From the NCBI RefSeq assembly GCF_024586455.1, contig NW_026089624.1, positions 2,757,341 to 2,821,340 on the forward strand: a DNA stretch of 64,000 bases. The letters are read 5' to 3'. The translations under genes and the position numbers were made by a program. This DNA is from Bactrocera neohumeralis. Taxonomy: Eukaryota > Arthropoda > Insecta > Diptera > Tephritidae. Each line of letters opens with the position of its first letter. The first letter of the stretch is position 1. The notes beneath the pieces were generated by a model, which did no database searches, was not told where the DNA came from, and worked only from the letters and a program-made list of their open reading frames with translations. Positions 22,375-33,138 of the stretch are shown piece by piece.

Positions 22375-22968
22375 TTGTTTACTTTGGCGGTGGTTTTAAA
22401 GAGTTTTGACACCATTTCGTTATTATCGGTAGTAGGTAAACAACATAGTTTTACAAGCGGTCTAGTTAGCGTTCCGGTTTTTCCGGAGATCGACTACTCG
22501 GATATGACCGTCGGAGCCATAGTAAAGCTTTTCTATGCGGCCAAGCCGCCATTCGGTCGGAGGGAGACAATCATCGTTAATTAGGACACAATCTCCAAGC
22601 TTAGGCGCATTTTCTGATGTTTTCCATCGATACCTCTTGTGGAGGTCTTTTAAATAGTCTTCTTTCCATCGGCGACTGAAATTATGATGGAGAACTTTAA
22701 TTAGTTCCCATCGATTTAATAAGGACAGCGACTCCACGCCTGGCTCTGGTGTGGCCAGAATGGGTGCTCCTTTGAGAAAGTGCCCTGAGGCTAGGGCTGT
22801 AAGATGTGAGGGGTCTTGCGAGAGCATTGTTAGTGGCCGTAAATTGAGTTCGGCTTCAATGCGAATTAGCAATGTTGTGAATTCCTCGTAATTAAATTTG
22901 TAGTTTCCAGCTACTTTTTTAAAATGGGATTTTAAACTTTTTACTGCGGATTCCCATAAACCATCCAT
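22375..22968 (-). pseudogene. BEL/Pao integrase C terminus and DUF5641 domain
   Basis: The frame begins with LWESAVKSLKSHFKKV (the integrase catalytic Glu in W-E-[SA]-x-V-K-S) and continues ELNLRPLTMLS, SGHFLKGAP, WELIKVLHHNFSRRWKEDYL and GRIEKLYYGSDGHIRVVDL, the DUF5641 tail of Pao integrases. A frameshift near 22465 leads to TRPLVKLCCLPT, the usual end of the polyprotein, by about 22400. Confidence 0.75.
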
Positions 22969-23446
22969 ATGAGGCGCGCTTGGGGGAATAAATTGCCAAT
23001 TAATGCCTTGGTGAGCGTACTTTTGTACGATCTCAGGGAAACTTGCTTAATGAAATCAACAAACTGTTTTTCTGTGGCTTTTTGAGCCCCTGTAAACGTT
23101 TTTCCGTTGTCGCTCATAAGTTTTGACAGAAAACCGCGTCGTTCGACGAAGCGTGCGAATGCCGTGAGGAAAGCCTCTTGGCGGATTATATGCTGTATCA
23201 AGCGATGTTCAGCGGGTAGCATTAATATGTGTATTTAACGAATAAGTAATGTGGCAAGTTGTGATTGTTCTGGCAAAATTATGGGATGGCGTTCGTTATA
23301 CATATGTCAGGCTTGAGTTGGCAAGCCGACCATTCGCACAAAGCACACCTTTTGTATCCAGAAATGTATTTAGTACTAAGAGTGAGCTCCTTTTATTAAT
23401 CGGCTTCGATTCTCATAGTAGTGAGAGCGACCTGTGCCTTTTGTAG
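22941..23446 (-). pseudogene. BEL/Pao integrase core fragment
   Basis: The minus frame gives AFARFVERRGFLSKLMSDNG, with the second catalytic Asp in SDNG, followed by out-of-frame text. Upstream, frames around 23300-23440 read SLLVLNT and GRLANS, the region before the HHCC zinc finger. The zinc finger and first Asp block are deleted between LIQHIIRQ and EAFLTAF, so the integrase could not function. Confidence 0.65.
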
Positions 23447-23554
23447 GTCTAGGTGCAACAATGTATCACCTTGAAAGTACACTGAGGGCTCTCCCTTGAC
23501 TATAATCTTGAGTCGCTCTATGAATTTGGACATGTAAGCGATTACCCTGAGTGC

Positions 23555-24420
23555 TCAGGAGTATGATGAAAATCGTTCAAGGATGTCGGCATAATCTATC
23601 GTTGTATGAAAGGAATCGATTTTCCGACTTTCGGGGGCAATTATATTGCGCATAGGCGATTGTGGCCAAGAATAGGGAGATTCTGTTAACCATCGGGGAC
23701 CATTCCACCAAAGAGTGGTGGAGGTAAGGTGCAGGGGTTTGCACCCTCTTGTACCTAGATCGGCAGGACTGTCAGCACTGGCTACGTGTCGCCAGGTGGC
23801 TGATCCCACTAGGTCGAGGATTTGAGACGTTCGATTGGAAATATACGTCTTCCATGCATGTGGTGGTTTTTCTAACCAGGCTAATACAATTTCGGAATCT
23901 GACCAGAGATACAATTTATACTTTTCCATATTTAGATGTGTTTTCACCATGGATACTAGTTTAGCGAGTAGTAGCGCGCCACATAGTTCCAGTCGTGGTA
24001 GACTTATTGTTTTTAGAGGAGCTACCTTTGCCTTGGCTACTAGTAGGTGACTGGTGGTCGCTGTGCCTGATTGTGTGCGCACATAAATGGTGGCACAATA
24101 TGCCTTTTCAGAGGCGTCACAGAAGCCATGTAGTTCGACTTTGTGCTCTGGGGCATAATTTACTCATCGTGGGATTTGGATCTATGAGATTTCACTAAGA
24201 TTTCCTGCGAACTGGGACCACTTTTCTAAACGAAGTGGTTTCACTTGTTCATCCCAGTCAGTTCCCTCTAGCCACAATTCCTGTATAAGAATTTTTGCTT
24301 GTATCATAATTGGCGAAAGCCATCCTGCGGGGTCGAAAAGTTTTGCCACCGAGGATAAAATTTACCTCTTTGTTATGGCGGATAGTGCTGATATTGACTC
24401 AATTTGACTGGTCTAGGCAG
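23555..24420 (-). pseudogene. BEL/Pao RNase H region (Peptidase_A17/Pao domain)
   Basis: A 175-residue open frame includes SHLLVAKAKVAPLKTISLPR, LELCGALLLAKLV, YLWSDSEIVLAWL and ADLGTRGCKPL, the RNase H-like Pao block that removes the RNA template. The preceding region (24082-24420) encodes FCDASEKAYCAT and the end of the RT in other frames. The equivalent stretch at 53609-54385 of copy C is very similar. Confidence 0.75.
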
Positions 24421-25295
24421 TGTTCTTACTTGGTGTAAGCCGAGGGTTTAAAATTTTCTGGAAGATCTGAATTAGACTCCTGCATGAATATACCCATATC
24501 TAGCTTAACGGACCTGTACAGTAGTTTAGTGTTCTTAAAAATACGGCACGCATTCTTTGCTGTACAGCATACCTCTTAGGGCAGAAGTAGGAAGCACAGC
24601 ATTTTTATTGTTCTCGCTTAGAGTGAGAACAGTATATGGCTGTACCCTTCGTGAGTGAGTACTACATTTGTCATTTTTTAATACGCTGTACATTAAGCGA
24701 AATTATAAGGACAGCTTGTCTGTGCTATTATACAACTGTGCAGATGAGTTCAGTATTATTCGACACGTGCATAAACATGGATAGCAAAGAAAACGACGCT
24801 CGTGCAATGAACGCACAGAAAATGTAAGTTTTTGTTGCAATAAAATTATGTATTACCATTATATTATATACAAATCTATTTTGTAACTAGAAATATCTGT
24901 TGTTTTACATGTTTGTGATTGTCTTTTGTATGTTTGTGGTAATATAGTGCCCGAGTCCCAGGCAAAAACAGTGATTGTCGATTATACATACATACATATG
25001 TATGTATGTGAATATTAATTATTACATATATTGAAACTAAATTGTTTGAAATCAGACTTTACCGTTGGACAGATCAAATGAGTCTCTATTTAAGGAGTAC
25101 GCTGCGGTTATAAAATCTAAATTATGGCTGACTTCATAAACGCAGTTTGCAATGCAACATTGCAAACAGATGCGTTAACGTAGCAAAGCAATACTTCACG
25201 GCAACACTGTTTTGTAAAATAATGCAATGACATTTTAAACGTTTATGAACGTAAAATTGGTTCGCCGAACATCGTTTGTTGTGTTCCATTAAATA

Positions 25296-26563
25296 ATGAA
25301 TCTTCAGCAATCCTGCGCTTTTGTTTTGCAAAGCGCTTTAGAATTGGCTGAAACAAAAAATACAAGCAACACCACATTAATTAAAAATATATTAAATAAA
25401 AGAAAGCGCCGGGCTATTAGATTATTAATGAATCGCGATTCAAAAAGAAGGATTCCTAAAACTTCAAATTTTTGCAAAACCATTGAAATGATGCAAGATG
25501 ACGTGTTTTACTCGCACTCTACAGGTATGGGCTACTAAATGTTATTACTTATAAAAAATATTTCATATTTTTTGATTAAAGATATTACAGAGCATGATAA
25601 ATTTTTGATGGCCTCCGCACACAACAGGACGAATTGGAATTTCATTGGAAAAATCATTACAAATAACGATTTGGAAGCTGGGCAACAATTGCTCTTTTAG
25701 AGACGTCAGCGATCGATTTGGTGTAGCAATTGGCCTAGCATATAAAATTTTTGTTAAAATAATAAAAATGATCTGCCGCTTAAAGGGAGATGTTATAAAG
25801 TTTCCAAAAACTGCAGCTAAACAAAAGCAAATCAGTGAAGAATTTTCAATTCTGCGCTTCAATTCATTCCCCTTTGTTCTAGGGTGCGTTGATGGAACAC
25901 ATGTTCCAATTTCACAACCAATCAAAGATGAAATCAGTTATCGTAACCGAAAGGGAACATACTCAATCCTTGCTCAAGTAAATATTTGAAGTTTTTTACC
26001 CTAACTTATAATTTTTAAGTTGAATACTTTTTTGCAAGGCTATTGTCGACAGTCGCATAAAATTCATAGATGTATTTATTGGTTGCCTTGGTGCATGCCA
26101 TGACGCATCGGTATGGCAAATGAGTTCTATCAGGAAGGCCATAATTAATAAAGAAATTAATATTTATTCCAATTACCATTTTTTGGGCGGTGGAGGTTAT
26201 CCGTTGGAAAAGTTTATTATGGTACCTTATCGTGATAACGGATTCTTAACAGCAATGCAAATAAAGTATAATGTAATTCTAAGCTCAACTCGGGTTGTTG
26301 TGGAACAGGCATTTGGCATTTTAAAAAAGAAATTTAGAATACTAAAATATATTGAAGTTCAACGTCCATATATGCCAAAATTAATAACAATGGCGGGTAT
26401 GATAATTCATAACATTATTATTGTAAATGAAGGCAGCAATACCGATGAAATAATAGAAGAAACAAACATCATCGAATTTGAAACGCTCGAAGAAACCACT
26501 TTATCAGGACCGAGAGATGCAAAAGCAAAGAGAGATGCATTGGCAACTTTATTATCAGCCTAG
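25296..26563 (+). pseudogene. PIF/Harbinger transposase (DDE_Tnp_4), three exons
   Basis: Exon 1 is 25296-25524 (donor CAG|GTATGG); exon 2 starts around 25582; an intron at 25978-26038 (GTAAAT...TTGCAAG) has matching phase; exon 3 is 26039-26563. The catalytic triad is visible: Asp in VLGCVDGTHVP, Asp in GACHDASVW, and Glu in VVVEQAFGILKKKFRIL. The LGGGGYPL motif corresponds to the family's LGDSGYPL with the Asp-Ser replaced. One frame change between about 25600 and 25645 is needed to join exon 2, so this copy has probably just lost activity. Family role: cuts and pastes the element into TWA sites with help from its Myb-like partner. Confidence 0.82.
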
Positions 26564-26703
26564 TACGTACATATGTACCTTTATCAATTAAATTATAAGT
26601 TAAGAGCATTTTGTTTTAACATGTTTTATTGAATTCAATTAATTACAAAAAATTTATTGCATTGATATTTGGTTTTAATTCAACTTAAAAAGACTTCAGC
26701 CTA

Positions 26704-27340
26704 TTAGAGTAAACAAATTAAGAATTGTTTTGAATTTTCTACAATTCTCTGGAATAAGGTACGAATTTCCTTTAACTCAGCTACTTTCTCTTTTTCCACC
26801 ACAATTTTTTCTGTCTCCATGTCCAGCAGTTTCTTCATAATTTTAGCATCTGCCTCAGATTCTTTATTCAAAAAATTCAGAACTTCGCAACGTTTTCGTT
26901 TTATTACACACCTTGAAGTTGTGATATCTACAGGTGTCGCATCTGAGTTCATTTTCGAGTGGCTATTGGTCGGTGTCGAAGGGCCATCACTTGTTAAATC
27001 TTCTATTAAATTATGAAGTGAACTTTCGACCATTTCACTTGGCACAAGAACGCTACTGCGGCGCTACGCTACTCGGAACTCTCACCAGATGTGTTGTTAC
27101 GCTTCTTGATTCTTTTATACGTGCCCATTATGTTGATAAAACATCTAGTCGCTTCATCTTTAGAAAATGTAAATGTGCTTTCAACATCCCGAATCTCCCG
27201 CATTATTTGTTCCCAAATTGTATTCCTTTTTTTCTTCTTTGCACTAAATTCTGGTTCATGTCGCAAACGTACTTCTATAAGGAGCTTCTCCCTCTCGTGA
27301 CTCCACTTCTTTTCGCTATAAGTATAGATTTCATCATATA
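26704..27340 (-). CDS. Harbinger accessory Myb/SANT-like DNA-binding protein
   Basis: The minus strand reads KKWSHEREKLLIEVRLRHE near 27310 (a W-x3-E-x2-L-L SANT helix), then RNTIWEQIMREI and MGTYKRIKKRN up to about 27080, the three-helix DNA-binding domain. A GTGAGA donor near 27085 suggests a short intron, then 27045-26704 encodes an acidic linker and a C-terminal coiled coil (KIVVEKEKVAELKEIRTLFQ). The exact splice acceptor is uncertain. In this superfamily the protein brings transposase to the nucleus and to the TIRs. Confidence 0.7.
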
Positions 27341-29804
27341 CATAACTACTACCATTATAATATTATGTGAATTAAAAATTAAAAAAATATTTCTTGTATA
27401 AAAATTTAACTTAACATAATATTTCCGTTATTTCAAACGCCAAAAAAACCATAAGCATCAAAAACGAAAACGATGCACAAGTTCGACATCTGTTGCGCAT
27501 TGAAAAGGGTTGCCATGCAATAATGAACTCAAGGCATTGCCATAAATAGGGCAAAGGCATTTGTGAACTCAATACATTTCAGTGTTGCATTGCAAACTGC
27601 GTTTAGGAAGTCAGCCCATTAGCTGGTGAGCTTAAGCCCACCGTTTCACGAGGTCGGAGCAAAGTGTGGGAAACCTTTTCCAAGGTTATGGATAAAAATA
27701 GCATAGAGACGACTGATGCAGTAGTGTGTAGCACTTGTAAAAATGTGTATAAATCTGACAAAAGCACATCTAATTTGGTCAAACACAAGTGCTCCATAAT
27801 GGCCAATAGCCGTAAGCGCAGTCTTCCTGACGTTGATGTTGATTTTGACTCAAAAAGGAAATGCGTCAAACTAGCAATGGAGTGGATGGTTAAGTATGGT
27901 CGATCATTCAATATAATTGCGGATTCGGAATTAAAAAACTTGACCCAGTTTTTTATTTCTCTTGGTGCGAAACTGGGAGAAAATGAAAATATTGAGTCGC
28001 ATCCCACAAGTATATCGCGAAACATCGGTGCTCTCAACGATTTTCATTTTAATAAATTGAAATCCGAGATTCAAGAGCACAAAAAATATGGATATAGTAT
28101 CACTTCGGATATATGGACGGACGACTTCTTCAAAGAATCCTACATATCACTGACTATGCATTACGCCAAAGAAGGCACCCTTAAAAACCGCCTGCTAGCA
28201 GTAAAATCAATGGGTAGATTCTCGTGTACTGGTAAGAAATATAAAGTGTTATTGGTTATATTGGAATCTGTATTTTATATCAACATTTCTTAGGCAATGA
28301 AATTAAAAACAAAATTAAAAGAATTTTGCACGACTTTGGATGTGATTTGCTGATGGACGATCCAATCATTGTTACTGACCGAGGAGCCAATATGAAAGCC
28401 GCCTTCAACGAACTGAGCACTTTACACTGTGTAAACTACATGGTCCACAATGTGATTGGCAAAGTTATAAATGAGGTATCCGAATAGCTGGATCTAGTTA
28501 ACCGTTGTAGCAAGCTTGTTAAGTATTTTAAAAAATCTGGTCAAAACACGACATTGACAACAACCCTAAAAAGCTAAACTCGTTGGAATACGATTTTTTA
28601 TCTACTTAAGTCGGTTGAGTTAAACTGGATGGAAATTTCTCAGAAATTGATGGAAAAAAGAAATATCAAGAATTCAAGATATTAATTTAAATAACATTAG
28701 CGGACTGGTGAAACTTCTTGCTCCTTTTGAAGCTTGTTCGAAAAAGCTGGAGGGTAGCAATTATCCAACATTGCATTTGACTATTCCACACATTAATAAC
28801 CTAAAAAAATAGCGACTCCGAAAGACAATGACATCGAAATTGTACAAAAATGCAAGTTTGCACTTCTAAAATATTTAGATTCCATAGTTCATGCTAATTT
28901 AAAAAAATTTCATAACATTGCCCTATTTTTATTTCCACCCACAAATAAATTGACAAAATTCACAGATTAGGAAAGGAACAGGTTGTCAAAGACATTGAAG
29001 CAATGATGATAGCTATAAATATAAATAGCCAAAATGATGATATTGAAAAATTAATTAAGCCCACACAGGAAATAGATAATATTTTTGCAGATTATTCCCA
29101 ACCTATTCAGAGCACTAACATGATATCCTATATTCAAGATGAAATTCAAACGTATAAAAATGTTAATAAAGCTTACAGTGAGGATTTTGATGTTCTGCAG
29201 TGGTGGTCAATTAACAAAGACCGTTTTCCGTTGCTCTACCAAATTAGCTGTAAGATATTAGCAGCCCCTGCAAGCAGTGCAGCATCTGAAAGGGTTTTTT
29301 CTGTAGCAAAAAATTTAATCAGCGAAAAACGCTCAAAACTTGCCACCACTGAAGATTTGGTAAACAAAATAATGTTTCTTCATTCCAATATTAATGAATT
29401 AAATATGTAATCTTTGGTAGCATAAAATAATTAATATAATTACTTTGAATCAAAATATTATTAGTTGCTAAGCTCTATGTTTTATAATAAATACATTTTC
29501 AACGAAAAAATAAAACCAATGTTTTTTTATCTTATTTTTGCATATGACATACCAGTCATGAAGTTTCTCTATAGTAAGTAAACTGCACACCAAAACACTG
29601 TACAGTGCGTTGACTGCACACCAATTTTGCTGTACTCATTAACAGCTGTACAACTATGGAGTGAGTGGAAACACTGCCTGTCAATACAGTCAATATTTCC
29701 CTATTCACTTACACTCAATTATACTGTGCAGAAAAAGAAGTGTGCCCACTTCTAGAATAAGTAATTCATATGAAGTTATGGGTGCATTCATGCAGAAGTC
29801 TAAT

Positions 29805-30051
29805 CTGAATCATCAGATTCTACGATTGCGTCATATACAGCTTGGAGACGCGTCCAAAAATTGTCTAAATTGTCTTTTTTGATTTCTAATACCGATTCAG
29901 AATTGTCTTGAATCGCTGAAGATGAAAATCAAGTGCAGTATCGTATCAAACTGTCACTCTCAGCAATGAATTTTGTATAAGAAATATCTTTATGTTCAAG
30001 TATTTGCAAATACTTCGAATTTTTTGAGTCTTTTGAATCTAAGTTCATTTA
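29805..30051 (-). pseudogene. BEL gag N terminus, copy A
   Basis: From a start codon near 30051 the minus strand reads MNLDSKDS, like the start of gag in copy C at 50753. It continues through the block matching 50893-51060 of copy C (rich in D/E/S) to the insertion point at 29804. Frame changes are present. Gag builds the retroelement particle. Confidence 0.6.
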
Positions 30052-30199
30052 GAAAATACAGATTTTCAAAATAATTATTCTCAGTGTTTACTGATTATAA
30101 TGATACTTTGTAATTAAAAATTGAGTCCGAAACTTTTTTACGTAAATAAGAGTTTTTTTCGATTTGTTTACCAGAAATATATATGTAAATTTTTAATTT

Positions 30200-30560
30200 T
30201 ATTTCAAAATATTGTGCTTTAACCGCACTTTTTGTAAATAATATTTATAAATATGTATTATATATTGTATAAATAAATATATAAAATTTTGTTTTTCCTT
30301 TTTTGTTAATGTCTTTATGTTGTATGTAGGTGCACCCTAATACTTGGACTTGTATGTATTTGTTCTTGAGCAGTTAAGTTCTCGCTGAAGAGATTAATGC
30401 ACTATTAGGTATATAATCACGCGTTGTTTGTGCTTTAATTTTTTATAAGCAATCCTGCTTGTCTTTTGCAAGGGGTATTGCAAGACAGATGCCGATATAG
30501 ACTTTGAAGCTAGTTGAATGGTTGTTGTAATTCGACTATGTACATATATTAAATATAAGT
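30200..30560 (-). repeat. LTR-like segment of BEL copy A
   Basis: On the minus strand CTTCAAAGTCTATATCGGCA, AATACCCCTTGCAAAAGAC and AAGCAGGATTGC match the LTR-like repeats in front of copy C (49970-50130). The ends of the LTR are not defined. Confidence 0.5.
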
Positions 30561-31253
30561 ATATAAACCTTTTTTTTCATCGATTATATTGAATTTTCGT
30601 AATTTCAATTTACCACCAGTCAATTTAAAGAATTATTATATTTATTATTAGATTATTTTCCAACTAATTGTACCCTATGTACGCAGGGTATACCGGCATA
30701 AGCGGGCTGTATGTTATATTTAAGTATGTACTTATGTATGTAGATATGTATGCGTATTTCCTAATTTTCGCGGTACGGAGGTAAAGAGAAATGGTGAAAC
30801 GCAGGTAATTGACCGTCTGCACTTGGATATGTGTATGAAATTTCAAGCTTTCGCTTTTTTTATTGTACACATAAGAATTTTATTAAAATGGAGATGTATT
30901 ATAGAATGTAATATGTACTTATGTATATAATATATGAAAATATGTTTGCCCCAGACAGATATGTATGTATGTATGTATGTTCGTTTCTCTTCTCTTTTTT
31001 TTGTTTTTATGTACATATGTATATATTATTCGTTGTCCAGCCTTTGCTTACTGGTTTATACAGTCCTGCTTATTACTTTATTAAGCAAAAAGGGGTACTG
31101 CCGGAAACGTTTTGCAAGTAAATGCTTGAACGTGAGTTTTTTGTAAAATTCGTGTGTTTTTAGAACACAATAGTAAGCGTATAGGCATTTATTTGATATG
31201 TGATTTCTGTGTGTATGTATATATTTTTAAATATACATATATATATACATATA
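30561..31253. other. A+T-rich, microsatellite-rich spacer
   Basis: It contains ATGTATGTATGT runs (30960-30980) and TACATATATATA runs (31225-31250). Short ORFs here read through microsatellite. No gene is recognised. Confidence 0.6.
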
Positions 31254-31921
31254 CTAGCGGACCCGACAGACGTAAACCAATCGATAGCATGAGAGTATTT
31301 TGTATTAGTATGCTTTCAGAGATGTTAAATGTCGAAGCTATGTTGAATAAAAACTCGAAGTCGTTTAGTGAAAAAGTTGGATCTTAAACTATTCTATAAC
31401 GGGTATTTATACTCAGAGTTAATTATCTACAAATACTTAAATTATCGTAATGCCATCGGGTGTACAATATTTTTGGTTAATCCTTGAGAGGTATAAATAA
31501 ATAAATTCGATGGTTTTCCCACCCTCGAGCACGCAACGTATAATTGGACATGAGAAAAGCACGGATTTTCTAAATCTAGTCCACAAATCGTCATCGTTTG
31601 ACCTTGTGCCTTATTAATAGTCATAGCAAATGCCAAGCGGATTGGAAATTGTAAACGTTTAAATGGTATCGGCGAATCTGAAGGAATCATTGGAACCCGT
31701 GGTAGAAGTACATCTTTACCTTGAAATTTTCCACTCAAAATAGTGGCTTCAAGAATGTTGCCCATGATTTTTTTTATGACTAATCGCGTACCATTACACA
31801 ATTTTGGCGCATTCAAATTTCGAAGCAAAATTATAGGTGAGCCAATCTTTAATCGCAAGTTATGTGGTGGCATTCCAGGTAAATCCAACAGGATAGTTGA
31901 CAATTTCATCTGTGTTTAAGA
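31254..31921 (-). mobile_element. Helitron 3' end with Pif1-like helicase tail
   Basis: The 155-residue minus frame (31909-31442) contains GMPPHNLRLKIGSPIILLRN, CNGTRLVIKKI and LAFAMTINKAQGQT, then LDLENPCFSHVQLYVACSR: the C-terminal motifs of the Helitron Rep-helicase. It ends shortly before a terminus reading GTCTGTCGGGTCCGCTAG on the minus strand (31254-31272) followed by T, matching the CTRR-3' rule of Helitron ends. The Rep domain and the rest of the helicase are missing upstream, so it is a 5'-truncated fragment. Confidence 0.75.
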
Positions 31922-32528
31922 GTGTTGATTAAATATGCAAACGGGAGAACAAACCACTTTTATGATCGCCAAAGAAAACGCCAACTTATTTAAAATGAAC
32001 AATCGTTTTAATTTAATGTTTATTTAATATACAAATATCTTTTAAACAAATTAACGTTTTTTAAAGTTATTAAAAATGCGGATGCCGACGTTAACCGAAT
32101 GGGGTACCCAAAGAATGACGCGCAGGCTCGTCGTCGTATCACGTTAGTATCGACTTGACCTAGCGCACAGGATCGATGTACCACGAAGTAAATAACCGGA
32201 AGCTGGTATCGACGTGACTCAACGTGGAAATATCAAAAACAAATGTTGAAAATTAATGCAGGATTGATCCGATTTAATGTGCGAGAGTTAATTGCAGCGC
32301 GAAATCGGTGAAGAAAAATCGTATGTTGATGTGCGAACTGTATGTAACGAAGTGAGGCTGCTTTCCCGTTGCCCATCCTTTTTGTTGAGTGGGTTGGCGT
32401 ACAGATGTGTTGAGTTGTGCTGTAGTGTCATCAGCTGTGGTGAATTGCGATGTAGCATTAGGATGCGCCAGTTTTACCGAGTAGAGGAGATGGATGCTTA
32501 ACTCATTTAAACAATCTGGATCAACAAC
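31922..32528. other. Unassigned sequence before the gap
   Basis: No ORF with homology. A motif GTATCGAC[TG]TGAC occurs twice (near 32149 and 32207). The long minus frame here runs into the N gap and is not credible. Confidence 0.45.
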
Positions 32529-32628
32529 NNNNNNNNNNNNNNNNNNNNNNNNNNNNNNNNNNNNNNNNNNNNNNNNNNNNNNNNNNNNNNNNNNNNNNNN
32601 NNNNNNNNNNNNNNNNNNNNNNNNNNNN
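32529..32628. other. Assembly gap (100 N)
   Basis: Exactly 100 N, the usual placeholder for a scaffold gap of unknown length. Any frame that crosses it is an artefact. Confidence 0.98.
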
Positions 32629-33138
32629 GAACGATCAAACAGTTTCAGTTTTGGCATCAACGAGAGCGGACGCTCCGGTTATATCATACGTTAAGGACAA
32701 TTGTATTAAGCTATAAGTGCATAATTCAAATAAATAAATTAACGCTTTTAATTAAATATAACTGCCTATATACATACATATGTTTGTAAGAATGTATGTG
32801 GGAATATAAAACAAAGTAGAGTGCGCATGTCAAAGCGCAGTGTTCCTTAGCTCGTACATACATAATCGTGCAACATAGAAGAGAGCGCATGTCAAATCGT
32901 AGATAGCGCCTTAGCGCATGCATATGTATGTATGTACCAGTGCACATCCCAAAGCAAACATTTGTAATTTGTAATATTCGTCATTCTCTTATTGTCATAG
33001 ATAACTTGATTAGAATCTCTTTTCTTGCTCTCTCGCTTGCAGCTGATCTGTTTTCTGAGCTGGCAACAAAACACAATCAAGTTGCCGTCAACCAGCAGTT
33101 AGGGAAAAAGGCGGGATGGCAGAAAAGCAGCGCTATAA
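32629..33138. repeat. A+T-rich spacer with a degenerate tandem duplication
   Basis: GAGTGCGCATGTCAAAGCGC (about 32819) and GAGAGCGCATGTCAAATCGT (about 32881) begin two related units of roughly 62 bases, each followed by a CCTTAGC(T/G)C motif and TACATATG-type sequence. No gene is seen. Confidence 0.45.

Larger units (their letters stand above)
25125..27618 (+). mobile_element. Complete-looking PIF/Harbinger transposon (2,494 bp)
   Basis: TIRs of about 35 bases (TGGCTGACTTCATAAACGCA at the left; the right end is its reverse complement with a C for the A and one extra G), and a TTA target duplication at 25122-25124 and 27619-27621, are the superfamily hallmark. It carries two divergent genes: a DDE transposase on the plus strand and a Myb/SANT-like gene on the minus strand, the usual Harbinger pair. 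It interrupts the second exon of the hAT gene, so it is the youngest layer of the stack. Confidence 0.88.
24777..29410 (+). pseudogene. hAT transposase gene, interrupted by a Harbinger element
   Basis: Exon 1 (24777-24823) ends at a GTAAGT donor. Exon 2 begins after the AG at 25071-25072 in matching phase, runs to 25124, is interrupted by 25125-27621, and continues from 27622 to 28231. A GTAAGA...TTCTTAG intron (28232-28293) follows, then exon 3. Domains: a BED-type zinc finger (C-x2-C at CSTCKNVYKS, then H-x-C) near 27730, the SITSDIWTDDF block, VTDRGANMKAAF (catalytic Asp) near 28375, TRWN near 28580, and the dimerisation block ILAAPASSAASERVFSVAKN near 29265. Stops at about 28486 and 28574 and frameshifts near 28670-28990 disable it. 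Confidence 0.8.
24471..29804. mobile_element. 5.3-kb TIR-bounded insertion in BEL gag
   Basis: The ends 24471-24498 and 29777-29804 are inverted repeats of about 28 bases (ATTAGACTCCTGCATGAAT on the left, three mismatches overall). The gag sequence on both sides shares TCTGAA (24466-24471 and 29804-29809), compatible with a 6-bp target duplication, or nearly 8 bp with one mismatch (GATCTGAA/AATCTGAA), as hAT elements make. A second, hAT-looking terminus pair (CAGAAGT near 24575 and ACTTCT near 29753) lies just inside, so the hAT gene may have its own ends within an older small element. Contents: hAT transposase and a PIF/Harbinger element. Confidence 0.6.
22375..30560 (-). mobile_element. BEL/Pao LTR retrotransposon, copy A, split and deleted
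   Basis: On the minus strand: LTR-like sequence near 30300-30540, gag N terminus at 30051-29805 and 24470-24421, a deletion removing the rest of gag, protease and most of RT, then RNase H/Pao region (24420-23555), part of integrase (23446-22941) and the DUF5641 tail (22968-22375). The gag segment is interrupted by the 5.3-kb insertion at 24471-29804. The same family occurs at 36231-39531 and 50753-54637, which lets the parts be ordered. It is dead. Confidence 0.75.

Noticed and set aside
31442..31909. Host PIF1 helicase gene
   Set aside because: Only the C-terminal motifs are present and the sequence ends at a Helitron-type CTAG terminus, so the transposon origin is more likely.
32274..32694. 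ORFs on both strands that cross the N gap
   Set aside because: Their open length depends on unknown bases. Nothing on either side matches a known protein.
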